Assembly (NCBI RefSeq): GCF_006265175.1
Contig: NZ_VDCQ01000021.1
Span: 62,001 to 126,000 of the forward strand
Length of the DNA stretch: 64,000 nucleotides
Direction of reading: 5' to 3'
Source of the DNA: Paenibacillus hemerocallicola
Lineage (GTDB): Bacteria; Bacillota; Bacilli; Paenibacillales; NBRC-103111
Part shown: positions 55,105-63,296 of the stretch, one piece after another
Numbering within the stretch: position 1 is the stretch's first letter
Layout of the letters: each line of letters begins with the position of its first letter
Translations under genes and position numbers: made by a program
The notes under the pieces: generated by a model
Database searches by the model: none
Told to the model about the DNA's origin: nothing
What the model saw: only the letters and a program-made list of their open reading frames with translations

Positions 55105-55368
55105 TTATTCGGGAAGCAACCCGCTGTCCTGGATTTCCCGGTGAATTTCATCGGTGAACCGATCCAGACAGCTGCAATAGTAGTCTCTGCGGCAAATCGG
55201 GCAAGGTACGGTCAGTAGCCTTGTGACGCTGCTGATTTTCCAGTCGGGATTTTTGTCGTAAAAAATCCGGCACTTTGTTTTGTCGGCAAAGGTGACCAAA
55301 AACTGGAAATGACCCAGCTTTTCGTTGGTATCCGATTGTTGAAGGTCGGTTACGTAAAATTGATGCAT
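55105..55368 (-). CDS. Small cysteine-rich protein (CPxC motif) of unknown function
   Basis: 87 residues from the ATG at 55366-55368, with AGGGTGAT before it. Residues include CRIFYDKNPDW and a C-terminal CPICRRDYYCSC, four cysteines that could bind one zinc ion. No signal peptide. It sits between the bceRS operon and the bceAB operon, opposite in direction, with its own promoter and terminator. I do not recognise a family. A cytoplasmic zinc-binding or DNA-binding role would fit, but that is a guess. Confidence 0.7.
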   Translation of the reverse strand: MHQFYVTDLQQSDTNEKLGHFQFLVTFADKTKCRIFYDKNPDWKISSVTRLLTVPCPICRRDYYCSCLDRFTDEIHREIQDSGLLPE

Positions 55369-55411
55369 GTTTATCACCCTACATTTCGTATGGTCTTTGA
55401 CGTGACGATTA

Positions 55412-55440
55412 ATAGTATACCATATTTGCATGCCGTGCAA
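55412..55440 (-). promoter_or_regulatory. Sigma-A-type promoter for the small CPxC gene
   Basis: On the minus strand TTGCAC (55435-55440), 17-base spacer, TACTAT (55412-55417), 44 bases before the ATG at 55368. It drives the gene at 55105-55368. Confidence 0.65.
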
Positions 55441-55453
55441 ACGGAATCTTTGC

Positions 55454-55530
55454 CAACTCGCGGCATAACCCGCGAGTTATTTGCCGTCGTGCATCCGGCT
55501 GTGCCGATTCGGAATATGACAACATTGTAA
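55454..55530. promoter_or_regulatory. Two inverted repeats in the bceAB leader
   Basis: First, AACTCGCGG (55454-55462) with CCGCGAGTT (55470-55478), a perfect 9-bp stem and 7-base loop without a U-tract. Second, TGACAACATTGTAA (55517-55530), an imperfect palindrome of 14 bases, 100 bases before the bceA start and a plausible binding site for the response regulator. Neither role is proven. Confidence 0.4.
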
Positions 55531-55632
55531 GGTTCGCTCCGCCAAATGAAAGCTTTATCGATAGAGGCCGGTACGGACATTCGGGTACACTGGGAGCATG
55601 AGGTAAACAAGCAGCTATTGGAGGAACGAATC

Positions 55633-56415
55633 ATGACCGTCTTGAAAGCCCAGGCGCTATCGAAACTGTACGGAGCGAAAAACAGCAAGGTCACCTACCG
55701 CGCGTTGGACCAATTTCATCTCGAGGTCGGCCAAGGGGAGTTCGTCGGCGTTATGGGGCCGTCGGGAAGCGGCAAGACGACGCTGCTGAATTTGCTGTCC
55801 ACGATCGACAAGCCGACCTCCGGCCGCATCGAGGTGAACGGCACCGATCCGAGCGTCCTGAAGAACAAGGAGCTCGCGATGTTCCGCCGGCGCCAGCTCG
55901 GGTTTATTTTCCAGGACTTCAATCTGCTCGAGACGCTGTCGATCAAAGAAAATATCGTGCTGCCGCTCGTGCTGGACAATATGAAGGTCGAAGAAATCGA
56001 GAGCCGGGTACGCGAAATCGCCGAAGTGCTCGGCATAGCCCACATTCTGGAGAAACGCACGTATGAAGTATCGGGCGGACAGCAGCAGCGGGCGGCGATC
56101 GCCCGCGCGATCATTCACCGTCCGGCGATCGTGCTGGCCGACGAGCTGACCGGCAATCTCGATTCGAAGGCGGCCAAGGACGCGATGGAGTCGCTGCGGA
56201 AGCTGAACGAGGAGCGGGGGACGACGATCCTGATGGTGACGCATGACCCGTTCGCCGCAAGCTACTGCCGCCGGATTGTCTTTATCAAGGACGGCAAGCT
56301 GTTCTCGGAAATTCGCCGGGGAACGAACCGGCAAGCGTTTTTTCAACAAATATTAGACGCGCTGAGCGTGCTGGGAGGGAACTTCGATGACGTTTCGCAG
56401 GCTCGCCCGGAGTAA
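55633..56415 (+). CDS. BceA-type ABC transporter ATP-binding protein
   Basis: 260 residues. Walker A GPSGSGKTT (42-50), Q-loop FIFQDFNLLE, signature VSGGQQQRAA, Walker B IVLADELTGNLDS and H-loop VTHDPFAASYC. The D-E-L-T variant replaces the usual D-E-P-T after Walker B. ATG at 55633 was chosen because GGAGG is 8 bases before it; upstream in-frame starts lack a site. It powers BceB-type peptide-detoxification transporters that recycle lipid II pyrophosphate targets from bacitracin-like peptides and signal to BceS. It overlaps the permease gene by 29 bases. Confidence 0.93.
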   Translation: MTVLKAQALSKLYGAKNSKVTYRALDQFHLEVGQGEFVGVMGPSGSGKTTLLNLLSTIDKPTSGRIEVNGTDPSVLKNKELAMFRRRQLGFIFQDFNLLETLSIKENIVLPLVLDNMKVEEIESRVREIAEVLGIAHILEKRTYEVSGGQQQRAAIARAIIHRPAIVLADELTGNLDSKAAKDAMESLRKLNEERGTTILMVTHDPFAASYCRRIVFIKDGKLFSEIRRGTNRQAFFQQILDALSVLGGNFDDVSQARPE

Positions 56416-58312
56416 TGTGAGGGGCAATTGGCACCGGTACGTCGCCTTTTTCCTGAGCAGCACGTTTTCGGTCATGATTTTTTTCATTTATGCGGCATTT
56501 TTGTTCCATCCCGACGTGATCAGCGGCAATATTCGCGCCGCCGATAAAGTGCGGCAGGGCATGATTCTGTGCGAGTACATTATCGTCATCTTCTCGTTCT
56601 TCTTCGTGCTGTACTCGATGTCGGCTTTCCTGAAGTCGCGCAAGAAGGAATTCGGGCTGCTCAGCCTGTTCGGGATGACAAGCCGGCAGATCGCCAAGCT
56701 CGTCCTGTACGAGAACACGCTGATCGCGCTGTTCGCCATCGCGGCCGGAATCGGCTTCGGTGCTCTATTCTCCAAGCTGTTCTTCATGGCGCTTGCGGAG
56801 CTGCTGCAGGTCGACACCCCGATCCGCTTCATTCTCGCCCCGAAGGCGATCTGGCTAACGGTCGGCGGCTTCTTCGCGCTGTTCGAGCTCATTACGCTGT
56901 TCACCTTGCGAAATGTCGGCCGCAGCGAAATCATCGAGCTGCTGAAGGCGTCGAAGAAGCCGAAGAGCGTGCCCGTCTTCTCGAAATGGCTGACGGCGTT
57001 GTCCATAGTTTGCCTATCGGCCGGATACTATTTGGCGTATCAAGCGAAGCTGAACACGATTATGCTCTACATGCTGCCGATCTTGGCGACGGTCATCGTC
57101 GGTACGTACTTTTTGTTCACCCAAGCCAGCGTGGCCATTTTGCGGCGGCTGCAGAAGTCCCCCGGCCTGTACTACCGGCATACGCATCTCGTGACGGTAG
57201 CTCAGCTCGTGTTCAAGATCAAGGACAACGCGCGCACGCTCTTTATGGTAGCGATACTGAGCGCGGTCATTTTGACGGCGTCGGGAACGTTCTACGTCTT
57301 GTACCTGGATACGACCAATAAAGCGCTGGACCATTATCCGCAATCGTTCGGGTATACCGAACGCGAAGCGGGGACGCACGAGATCATTCATCCGGACGAG
57401 CTGAGGCGTCTTCTGACGGAGAAAGGACAGGAGATCGCTTACGAGGTGAAGCTGACCGGAATTCCGGTGCCGGTCACGCTCGAACAGATGCGCAACCGGC
57501 AGACGGAAGCGCTGCTCGTGCCGGAGGAAGCCTATAACCGGATCGCGGAGAGGCTGAATCGAAAAACGGTGCAGGTGGAAGCGGGACATGCGATATACGT
57601 GTTTCCATACAGGGAGGTGGCCGTCGAGTTTTTTCCGAAAGGGAGCAGGCTGGAGACGAACGCCGACGGCAAGCCGCTGTCGTTCGTCATGGACGGGCAG
57701 CTGAACGGCAGCGTAATCAATACGAGCGTCGACTATGCCGGCATGCTGGTGGTGGACGACAACGAATACGCCGAACGGATCAAAGGAATTCCGGACAATA
57801 AACGGATGACCTACTACGGCTTCGAGACCCGGAACTGGGCGGATTCGCTGACGGCCTCGCAACAAATCGCGGGCGCGATTCCGGAGAAGGAGCGGAAACG
57901 GTTCGAGACGCGCGTGGAAGACTATTTGGATTACAAGCAGTTCAATTCGTTGACGCTGTTTATCGGCCTGCTCGTAAGCGTCCTGTTCTTCGTCGCGTCG
58001 GGGAGCATGCTGTACTTCAAGCTGTTCACCGAAATTCAGGACGACCAGGCGCAGTTCAAGGCGTTGTCCCGAATCGGCGTGTCGGATGAAGAAATCCGCA
58101 AAATTACGGGGACTCAGATCGGAATCGTGTTCTTCGTACCGGTGGCGGTCGGCGTTATCCATGCGGCCTTCGCTTACAAATCGCTCGGCAATATGCTCGG
58201 CATTACGGTGTGGCACTACGGAATCATCGTAATGGGCGTTTATGCGGCCATGCAATTCGTGTACTTCGCGCTGGCAAGGAGAGCCTATATGAAGCAGTTG
58301 GGTCAGGGGTAA
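56387..58312 (+). CDS. BceB-type ABC transporter permease
   Basis: 641 residues, almost the length of Bacillus subtilis BceB. It has about ten membrane helices (FtsX-type domains) and one large extracellular loop (about residues 310-515) between helices, where peptide-target contact and signalling occur in BceB. Family motifs include SRKKEFGLLSLFGMTSRQIAKL and LTLFIGLLVSVLFFVASGS. GGGAGGG precedes the ATG, and it overlaps bceA by 29 bases. It pairs with bceRS just upstream to form a sensor-and-detoxification module. Confidence 0.93.
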   Translation: MTFRRLARSNVRGNWHRYVAFFLSSTFSVMIFFIYAAFLFHPDVISGNIRAADKVRQGMILCEYIIVIFSFFFVLYSMSAFLKSRKKEFGLLSLFGMTSRQIAKLVLYENTLIALFAIAAGIGFGALFSKLFFMALAELLQVDTPIRFILAPKAIWLTVGGFFALFELITLFTLRNVGRSEIIELLKASKKPKSVPVFSKWLTALSIVCLSAGYYLAYQAKLNTIMLYMLPILATVIVGTYFLFTQASVAILRRLQKSPGLYYRHTHLVTVAQLVFKIKDNARTLFMVAILSAVILTASGTFYVLYLDTTNKALDHYPQSFGYTEREAGTHEIIHPDELRRLLTEKGQEIAYEVKLTGIPVPVTLEQMRNRQTEALLVPEEAYNRIAERLNRKTVQVEAGHAIYVFPYREVAVEFFPKGSRLETNADGKPLSFVMDGQLNGSVINTSVDYAGMLVVDDNEYAERIKGIPDNKRMTYYGFETRNWADSLTASQQIAGAIPEKERKRFETRVEDYLDYKQFNSLTLFIGLLVSVLFFVASGSMLYFKLFTEIQDDQAQFKALSRIGVSDEEIRKITGTQIGIVFFVPVAVGVIHAAFAYKSLGNMLGITVWHYGIIVMGVYAAMQFVYFALARRAYMKQLGQG

Positions 58313-58499
58313 AGGAGAGTACGGCCGAAACGGCTCGCCCGAAGAGCGTGCGCGTGCGGCAGGGGCAGCAATACCGGGAAAAGGCCGGCGTTTCCCCGGG
58401 AGAAGGGGCGGCATCGTTGTTGGGCTGCATCGCTTTTCCCGGTTCCGGGGAGTAAGATAGGGTAGATCGATGTCCCCGGATGGAAGAAAGGACTGACGC

Positions 58500-59405
58500 A
58501 TGCTTCGTTCGTATTTGCTGCTTTTGTTTTGCGTAACCGTGTGGGGGAGCAACTTTGTGTTCGGCGCCATTCTCGTCGACAATTTTCCGCCGATGCTGCT
58601 GGCCGTTACCCGTCTCATGCTGACCTGTTCCGTCTACGTCATCATGGCGGTCGCTTCCCGCCGCTTCGAGCTGCCGACCCGGCAAGACTGGAAGCTGCTC
58701 GTGCCGATCGGCGCGATGGCCGTGTTCGTCAATCAATCGTGTTTCTATATCGGCATGCAGGACGCGGACCCGACGTCCTCGTCGCTGCTGCTGTCGTTAT
58801 CGCCCATCGCCATCGGGCTGCTGGCCGCCGTCTTTCTGAAGGAGCGGCTGACGCTCCGTATGGCGATCGGATCGGTAATTGCGGTTTCCGGCGTCTTCTT
58901 CGTGGTGAGCAAGGGCGGCTCTCTCCATTTGTCCGTAGGGGAGCTATGGATTTTCGGCGCGATGCTGTCGTTCACGGTCGCCACCATTTTGACGCGCAAG
59001 CTGATGGAGCGCCGCGATGCGTTTTTCGTCACCGCCTACTCGACCGTCATCGGAACGGCGATGCTTATTCCGGTCGCCTTCGCCCGCGACCGGGTATCGG
59101 ATATGAGCGCGGAGCCGTGGGCGTGGGTGATGCTGGTCGTCACCGCCCTTGTCATGCAGGTCGTCTGCGGCCTGGTGTGGAACCGGCAAATGCAGCATGT
59201 AGGCGCCGGTCGCGCGGCCGTATTTCTCAACCTCCAGCCGTTCGTCGCGATGACGCTCGGTTATGCCATTCTGGGCACCCCGGTGACGCTGCGGCAAGGC
59301 ATTGGCTCGCTTCTTATCATCGGCGGCGTGCTGTTCGCCACGTATCGGCGCAAGCAGGAGGCGAAGCCGAGCGAGAGGGCCGACCCTGCGAGCGTCACGG
59401 CGTAG
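58500..59405 (+). CDS. EamA (DMT) family transporter
   Basis: 301 residues, ten predicted helices in two EamA repeats (about 1-135 and 145-285). Hallmarks are FVFGAILVDNFPPMLLAVTRLM and the C-terminal FLNLQPFVAMTLGYAILGTPVTL. GAAAGGACT is the weak ribosome site before the ATG at 58500. Such proteins export metabolites or amino acids; the cargo cannot be read. It stands alone after the BceAB genes with a 187-base gap that holds only GC-rich partial repeats. Confidence 0.9.
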   Translation: MLRSYLLLLFCVTVWGSNFVFGAILVDNFPPMLLAVTRLMLTCSVYVIMAVASRRFELPTRQDWKLLVPIGAMAVFVNQSCFYIGMQDADPTSSSLLLSLSPIAIGLLAAVFLKERLTLRMAIGSVIAVSGVFFVVSKGGSLHLSVGELWIFGAMLSFTVATILTRKLMERRDAFFVTAYSTVIGTAMLIPVAFARDRVSDMSAEPWAWVMLVVTALVMQVVCGLVWNRQMQHVGAGRAAVFLNLQPFVAMTLGYAILGTPVTLRQGIGSLLIIGGVLFATYRRKQEAKPSERADPASVTA

Positions 59406-59760
59406 CGCCGGCTTGCGGTTTGTATGTTATGGATTGTCCGCCTTGACGATCGACGTCAGGGCAAAATTCACCGAAGGTTTACATGCTATTGATACTGCGT
59501 TAATAAAACGGCAGTAATCTAAAGCGGTACAAGGTCAGCCATGTTGCCCGGCTAAGGAAAGAACGAATCGGCTCCCTAATGGCTGACAAGAACCGTATCC
59601 GGTGACTATCGAGCAGGTAATATCAAGCTTGGCAGCGTCATGGGACAGATAAAAGAATAGCCGCTCCGGGCGAAGACGACGAGAAAACCCAGCGATCAGA
59701 AAATCAACAAACCTTTATCAAAAAAAGGGACGGTTTCTGCTTCCGCTGCGGTTTTTTTTG
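59406..59760 (+). other. Non-coding stretch with three possible RNA stems
   Basis: No convincing gene. Stem 1: CCTTGACG (59441-59448) with CGTCAGGG (59454-59461), loop 5. Stem 2: ACTGCGTT (59494-59501) against AACGGCAGT (59507-59515). Stem 3: GTCAGCCAT (59534-59542) with ATGGCTGAC (59579-59587), a perfect 9-bp long-range pairing closing 36 bases. The stretch ends in a run of eight T at 59752-59759. A small RNA or an untranslated leader is possible; no known riboswitch pattern was recognised. Confidence 0.35.
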
Positions 59761-59823
59761 TACGATTGCATAATCCACATACAATCTGGTCGAGTTTGCT
59801 GGACGTGCCATGACGTAACCCGT

Positions 59824-59960
59824 GAATAGAGGAACTACATTCCGTTATTGCCCCGAATTCCGTTACTCGTTTGAAGATAGCGGAACAGACTTCCTCTATA
59901 TCGAGATTTCGGTGTGAAAATAATCGTGAACAGCTTAATAACGGAACGGTTTTCCCTTAT
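59824..59960. repeat. Three short inverted repeats of one family
   Basis: AATAGAGGAA..TTCCGTTATT (59825-59849), ATAGCGGAA..TTCCTCTAT (59878-59900) and AATAACGGAA..TTCCCTTATT (59937-59960) are stem-loops with about 5-base loops and the shared core ATARCGGAA. A single half copy, TTCCGCTATT, is at about 60003. Such short repeats are common between genes in this group as far as I recall; a role is unknown. The rest of the gap to 60193 shows no gene. Confidence 0.5.
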
Positions 59961-60193
59961 TTTGCACTCGACACGAGGGCTTGGGTCAAAAGCGTACTCC
60001 AGTTCCGCTATTCTCGCGGTCCCGCAAGGCGCGCCGTGTGAGGCAGCGAGCTTTCACCGAATAGGCGCTACACTCCTTAGCCACACTTGTACGCAAATTA
60101 TGCTGTCGTAGTTTTTTATCGTTAAAGGAAGTTGAACTTCGCTAAGGTACGAAAGCGAATCGTCGCTAATTCCATTTGAGAAGGAGAGAACTT

Positions 60194-61036
60194 ATGAAGC
60201 TTGTAGTAATGGGAGATTTGCATTATCACGAAGCGGACGAAACGATTCCGGGATGGATGGAAGCGCGTAACGATTTTTATCGAACATTTCTAGGACGATT
60301 TATGGAACTGGAAGCGGATGTTCATATTTCACTCGGCGATTTAACCAACTATGGGCATCCCTCCGAGCTGCGGGAAGTTTACGGGATGATACGGCAGCAT
60401 GAGAGAACGTTTTATCATGCTTTGGGGAACCATGACCTTTATGCCCAAACGAGAAAGGAAGTTCTCGATATAACCGGACAAGCCCGCTATCACGCCATAA
60501 CGACAGAGCATGCCGTACTTGTATTTATAGATACGGCGAAAGAAATGGATTTTGCGGATTGGGGAGGCTGGGTTGACGAGGAACAATTGCAGTGGCTTGA
60601 AGAGGTTGTACGAGCATCCGGGACAAAACCCCTTTTACTGTTCGCTCATCATCCGGTATACAATACGACAACCCATTCGGATAAAGAGAAAGGATCCATT
60701 CATCCCGGCATTGACATGTGGAACATTTTAAACCGGAAAGAAGGAGTAGGGATTTATTTTAACGGACATACCCATGTCGACTCCATTGTAAAGCGGCATA
60801 ACTGGACGTTTGTTCAGCTCTCCGCCTGCCTGGATCAGCATGGCTTAAGGATCGTGGAGATTGAGCGGGACGAGATTCGTATTTCGGCTGCCGACTTCAC
60901 GGATGCGGCGATCATAGACAATGTAGAGACATTATATAACAATATGAAGCATTTTAAACATAATCCCAACGCTCGCGGACAAGAAACGGACCGGGAATGC
61001 GTTGTCGCATTGCGGTTGGCCGCCGAACAAAAATAG
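60194..61036 (+). CDS. Metallophosphoesterase (calcineurin-like)
   Basis: 280 residues. The metal sites are in order: MGDLHYH (about 6-12), SLGDLTNYG, ALGNHD, FAHHP and FNGHTH, all ligands present. The fold resembles 3',5'-cyclic nucleotide or glycerophosphodiester phosphodiesterases (GpdQ type). ATG at 60194 with GAAGGAGAG upstream is the start. The next gene, glpP, begins 44 bases later, so both are in one operon. With an antiterminator for glycerol-3-phosphate and an UgpB-like binding protein downstream, release of glycerol-3-phosphate from a glycerophosphodiester is a reasonable inference, not proven. No signal peptide, so the enzyme is cytoplasmic. Confidence 0.88.
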   Translation: MKLVVMGDLHYHEADETIPGWMEARNDFYRTFLGRFMELEADVHISLGDLTNYGHPSELREVYGMIRQHERTFYHALGNHDLYAQTRKEVLDITGQARYHAITTEHAVLVFIDTAKEMDFADWGGWVDEEQLQWLEEVVRASGTKPLLLFAHHPVYNTTTHSDKEKGSIHPGIDMWNILNRKEGVGIYFNGHTHVDSIVKRHNWTFVQLSACLDQHGLRIVEIERDEIRISAADFTDAAIIDNVETLYNNMKHFKHNPNARGQETDRECVVALRLAAEQK

Positions 61037-61080
61037 ATTTCGATGATGAACAAATCCGGTTTAACAGGAGGTGCTGCCGG

Positions 61081-61713
61081 GTGGGGAGTGTTAGAAATGA
61101 TGAAGGCGGATTGTTTTTCGACAGATTAACCACGCACAAGATGGTGGCCGCCATAAAGGAGCCGAAACAAATCGAGCTGGCCTTGTCGCTCCGAAACCAA
61201 TTAAGCGGCGTATTTCTGCTAATCGGACACATAGGAGTCATTAAAGGCTATGTAGATTTGTTCAAAACTCATCAGGTGCCGATTTTTCTGCATTTGGATA
61301 AGATAGGAGGACTATGCACGGATACCCATGGTCTTGATTACTTGGCTAAGGAGATAAAACCTACCGGGATCATTACCACGAAAACGAATGTTGTGAAAAT
61401 AGCAAAAAAAGCGGGGCTGATTACCATTCAACGTTTCTTTCTTGTGGATACCGAAGGGTTTGACAATATAGCCAAAAGCCTCCGTCAAATCGAGCCCGAC
61501 ATCATTGAAGTCATGCCGGCTCGAATACCGGAAGTGATCGGGGAGATCAAAAAGTTCACGGCTCTTCCGATCATCACCGGCGGCTTGATGTTTAAACGAA
61601 GCCATGCCATGGCATGTTTGAAGCATGGCGCGACCGCGGTATCCTCATCCAAGTCGGAACTATGGCGTGAAGCCTACTCCGCTCAGGATAATAAGCTCCG
61701 CAGCATCGGATAA
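61081..61713 (+). CDS. glpP: Glycerol-3-phosphate-responsive antiterminator GlpP
   Basis: 210 residues, matching GlpP (about 190 residues in Bacillus). Motifs are FLLIGHIGVIKGYVDLFKTHQ, FLHLDKIGGLCTDTHGLDYLA, GIITTKTNVVKIAKK, EVMPARIPEVI and ITGGLMFKRS. GlpP binds glycerol-3-phosphate and lets RNA polymerase read through leader terminators of glycerol genes. Start is the GTG at 61081 with AGGAGG 9 bases before it. The following gene has a terminator in its leader (61810-61864), the expected target. Confidence 0.92.
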   Translation: MGSVRNDEGGLFFDRLTTHKMVAAIKEPKQIELALSLRNQLSGVFLLIGHIGVIKGYVDLFKTHQVPIFLHLDKIGGLCTDTHGLDYLAKEIKPTGIITTKTNVVKIAKKAGLITIQRFFLVDTEGFDNIAKSLRQIEPDIIEVMPARIPEVIGEIKKFTALPIITGGLMFKRSHAMACLKHGATAVSSSKSELWREAYSAQDNKLRSIG

Positions 61714-61809
61714 TGCAATTTTGCACAATTTTAATATCGAGTTAACACCGGTTTAATAATCGGCCGTTACGATATATTTAAGTAAATAGCTTTGGCTTGG
61801 AGCGAAGGA

Positions 61810-61864
61810 GAAGCCTTAATTACTGCCGGCATCGTAGCGGCGGTCGATTAAGGTTTCTTTTTTT
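61810..61864 (+). terminator. Leader terminator, probable GlpP antitermination target
   Basis: GAAGCCTTAAT (61810-61820) pairs with ATTAAGGTTTC (61847-61857), one G-U pair, with inner pairing CTGCCG/CGGCGG, followed by T7. It lies 76 bases before the ATG of the binding protein gene, so without read-through the transcript would stop. A position between glpP and an UgpB-like gene matches GlpP-controlled glycerol operons. Direct binding is inferred. Confidence 0.65.
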
Positions 61865-61939
61865 CTGCCGGAAAGTTGGATTTCGATAAAGCGATAAAGT
61901 ACTAAGCGATTCAGCACCATACAAAAAATGGAGGGATTT

Positions 61940-63250
61940 ATGATGTCAAAGAAACAAAGTATGTCGATCGTAGCGCTTGGTTCCGTATTCATGCTCGCGG
62001 CATGCGGATCCGGCGGCACAGAAGGAAAGACCGCGAGCGGCGCTTCCGGCAATTCGGAAGGCAAAAAAATCGTAATTAAGTACTGGACGGCAAACGGCGG
62101 GAAAATTGAAGAAGCGAAACAAAACCTTGTGAAAACATTTAACGAATCGCAGAACAAAATTGAAGTGCAGCAAGCGAACCAAGGAAATTACGACGATCTT
62201 CACGCGAAAGTGCAAGCCGCATTTGCTGCCGGAAACGCGCCTGCCGTGTTCGACCTCGAAATTGCATCTACGGGAATTTTTTCCCGATCGGGCGTGTTGG
62301 TAGACCTGACGCCGCTTGCCGCAAGAGATGACGCTCAGCTCAATCTTAAGGATTTTATGCCGGGTCTCATGGGCAATGCTTATGTGGACGGCAAGCTTTA
62401 CGGCATTCCGTTCGTACGAAGCACCCCGATCTTCTACAAAAATGTCACCATGCTGAAAGAAGCCGGTTTGGACCCGGCCGGCCCCAAAAATTGGACGGAA
62501 CTGGAGCAATATGCCCGCGTGTTGAAGTCGAAGGGGAAGACGCCGATGACAATGCCTGTCGGCATCTGGGAGTACGAGGCGTTGGTCGCGCAAAGCGGCG
62601 GAAAGGTACTGAGCGACGACGGCAAAAAAGCTACGTTTAACTCGCCGGAAGCGGTCGCGCCGGTACAGTTTTGGAAGAAAATGTCCGATGAAGGTCTCAT
62701 CAAATTTGTAGTGGGGAAGACGGCGGGCGCCGACGCGGAAAAAGATTGGGCCAACCAGATTTCCGCCTTTAAATTCGGGTCTACCGCCGGGGTCTCCGCA
62801 AGCTTGGAAATCGCAAAGGGCAACAACTTTGAAATGGCGACCGACTTTATGCCCGCCAATAAAACCTATGGCGTTCCGACCGGCGGGGCCCATCTGGTCA
62901 TTACGTCGAAGCTCGGCGAGCAAGAAAAAGAAGCGACTTGGGAATTTATCAAATGGATGACATCCAAAGAAAATACGATCTATCAGCACAAGTACATCGG
63001 CTATTTGCCGAACCGTCTTTCCGCTTTGGAAAGCGACGAATTGCAAAATTACTATAAAGAGTTTCCGCACTATAAGGTGGCTTCGGATCAATTGAAGTAT
63101 GCCGTACTGCGTCCGAATGCAAATGCCTATCCGGAAATTACGAAAATGATGCAAGATGCCATCACGAAAGCAATCCTCGAAAAGAATGTGAAGCCGCAGG
63201 ATGCAATGAACGAGGCTGCGGAAAAAGCAAACAAATTATTGAGCAAGTAA
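61940..63250 (+). CDS. Extracellular solute-binding protein, UgpB-like (lipoprotein)
   Basis: 436 residues. Lipoprotein signal with lipobox LAAC (about residues 20-23). The body is a family 1 binding protein: KVQAAFAAGNAPAVFDLEI, NAYVDGKLYGIPFVRSTP, IFYKNVTMLKEAGLDP, and WEFIKWMTSKENTIYQHKYIGYLPNR, closest to the UgpB (glycerol-3-phosphate) or MalE-like group rather than the orphan family at 2014. GGAGG lies 5 bases before ATG 61940; ATG 61943 is the alternative. Behind the leader terminator and glpP, uptake of glycerol-3-phosphate or a glycerophosphodiester is the likely role. UgpC-like gene follows 46 bases later. Confidence 0.88.
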   Translation: MMSKKQSMSIVALGSVFMLAACGSGGTEGKTASGASGNSEGKKIVIKYWTANGGKIEEAKQNLVKTFNESQNKIEVQQANQGNYDDLHAKVQAAFAAGNAPAVFDLEIASTGIFSRSGVLVDLTPLAARDDAQLNLKDFMPGLMGNAYVDGKLYGIPFVRSTPIFYKNVTMLKEAGLDPAGPKNWTELEQYARVLKSKGKTPMTMPVGIWEYEALVAQSGGKVLSDDGKKATFNSPEAVAPVQFWKKMSDEGLIKFVVGKTAGADAEKDWANQISAFKFGSTAGVSASLEIAKGNNFEMATDFMPANKTYGVPTGGAHLVITSKLGEQEKEATWEFIKWMTSKENTIYQHKYIGYLPNRLSALESDELQNYYKEFPHYKVASDQLKYAVLRPNANAYPEITKMMQDAITKAILEKNVKPQDAMNEAAEKANKLLSK

Positions 63251-63296
63251 ATGGAGCAAGTAAAAATCGAAAGCTTGAACGTAAGGAGATGATCGT

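Noticed and set aside
59441-59600. Cyclic di-GMP (GEMM) riboswitch in the 59.4 kb gap
   Set aside because: Only a GGCAAA-like fragment matched; the paired core with the GACGCAAAGCC segment was not found.
59606-59645. Resemblance to the theophylline aptamer (CTTGGCAGCGTC)
   Set aside because: Only the short 3' arm matches; the required internal loop and 5' arm are missing, and that aptamer is artificial.
59914-60111. 65-residue reading frame in the repeat region
   Set aside because: It runs through the inverted repeats, has no ribosome site and no protein-like composition.
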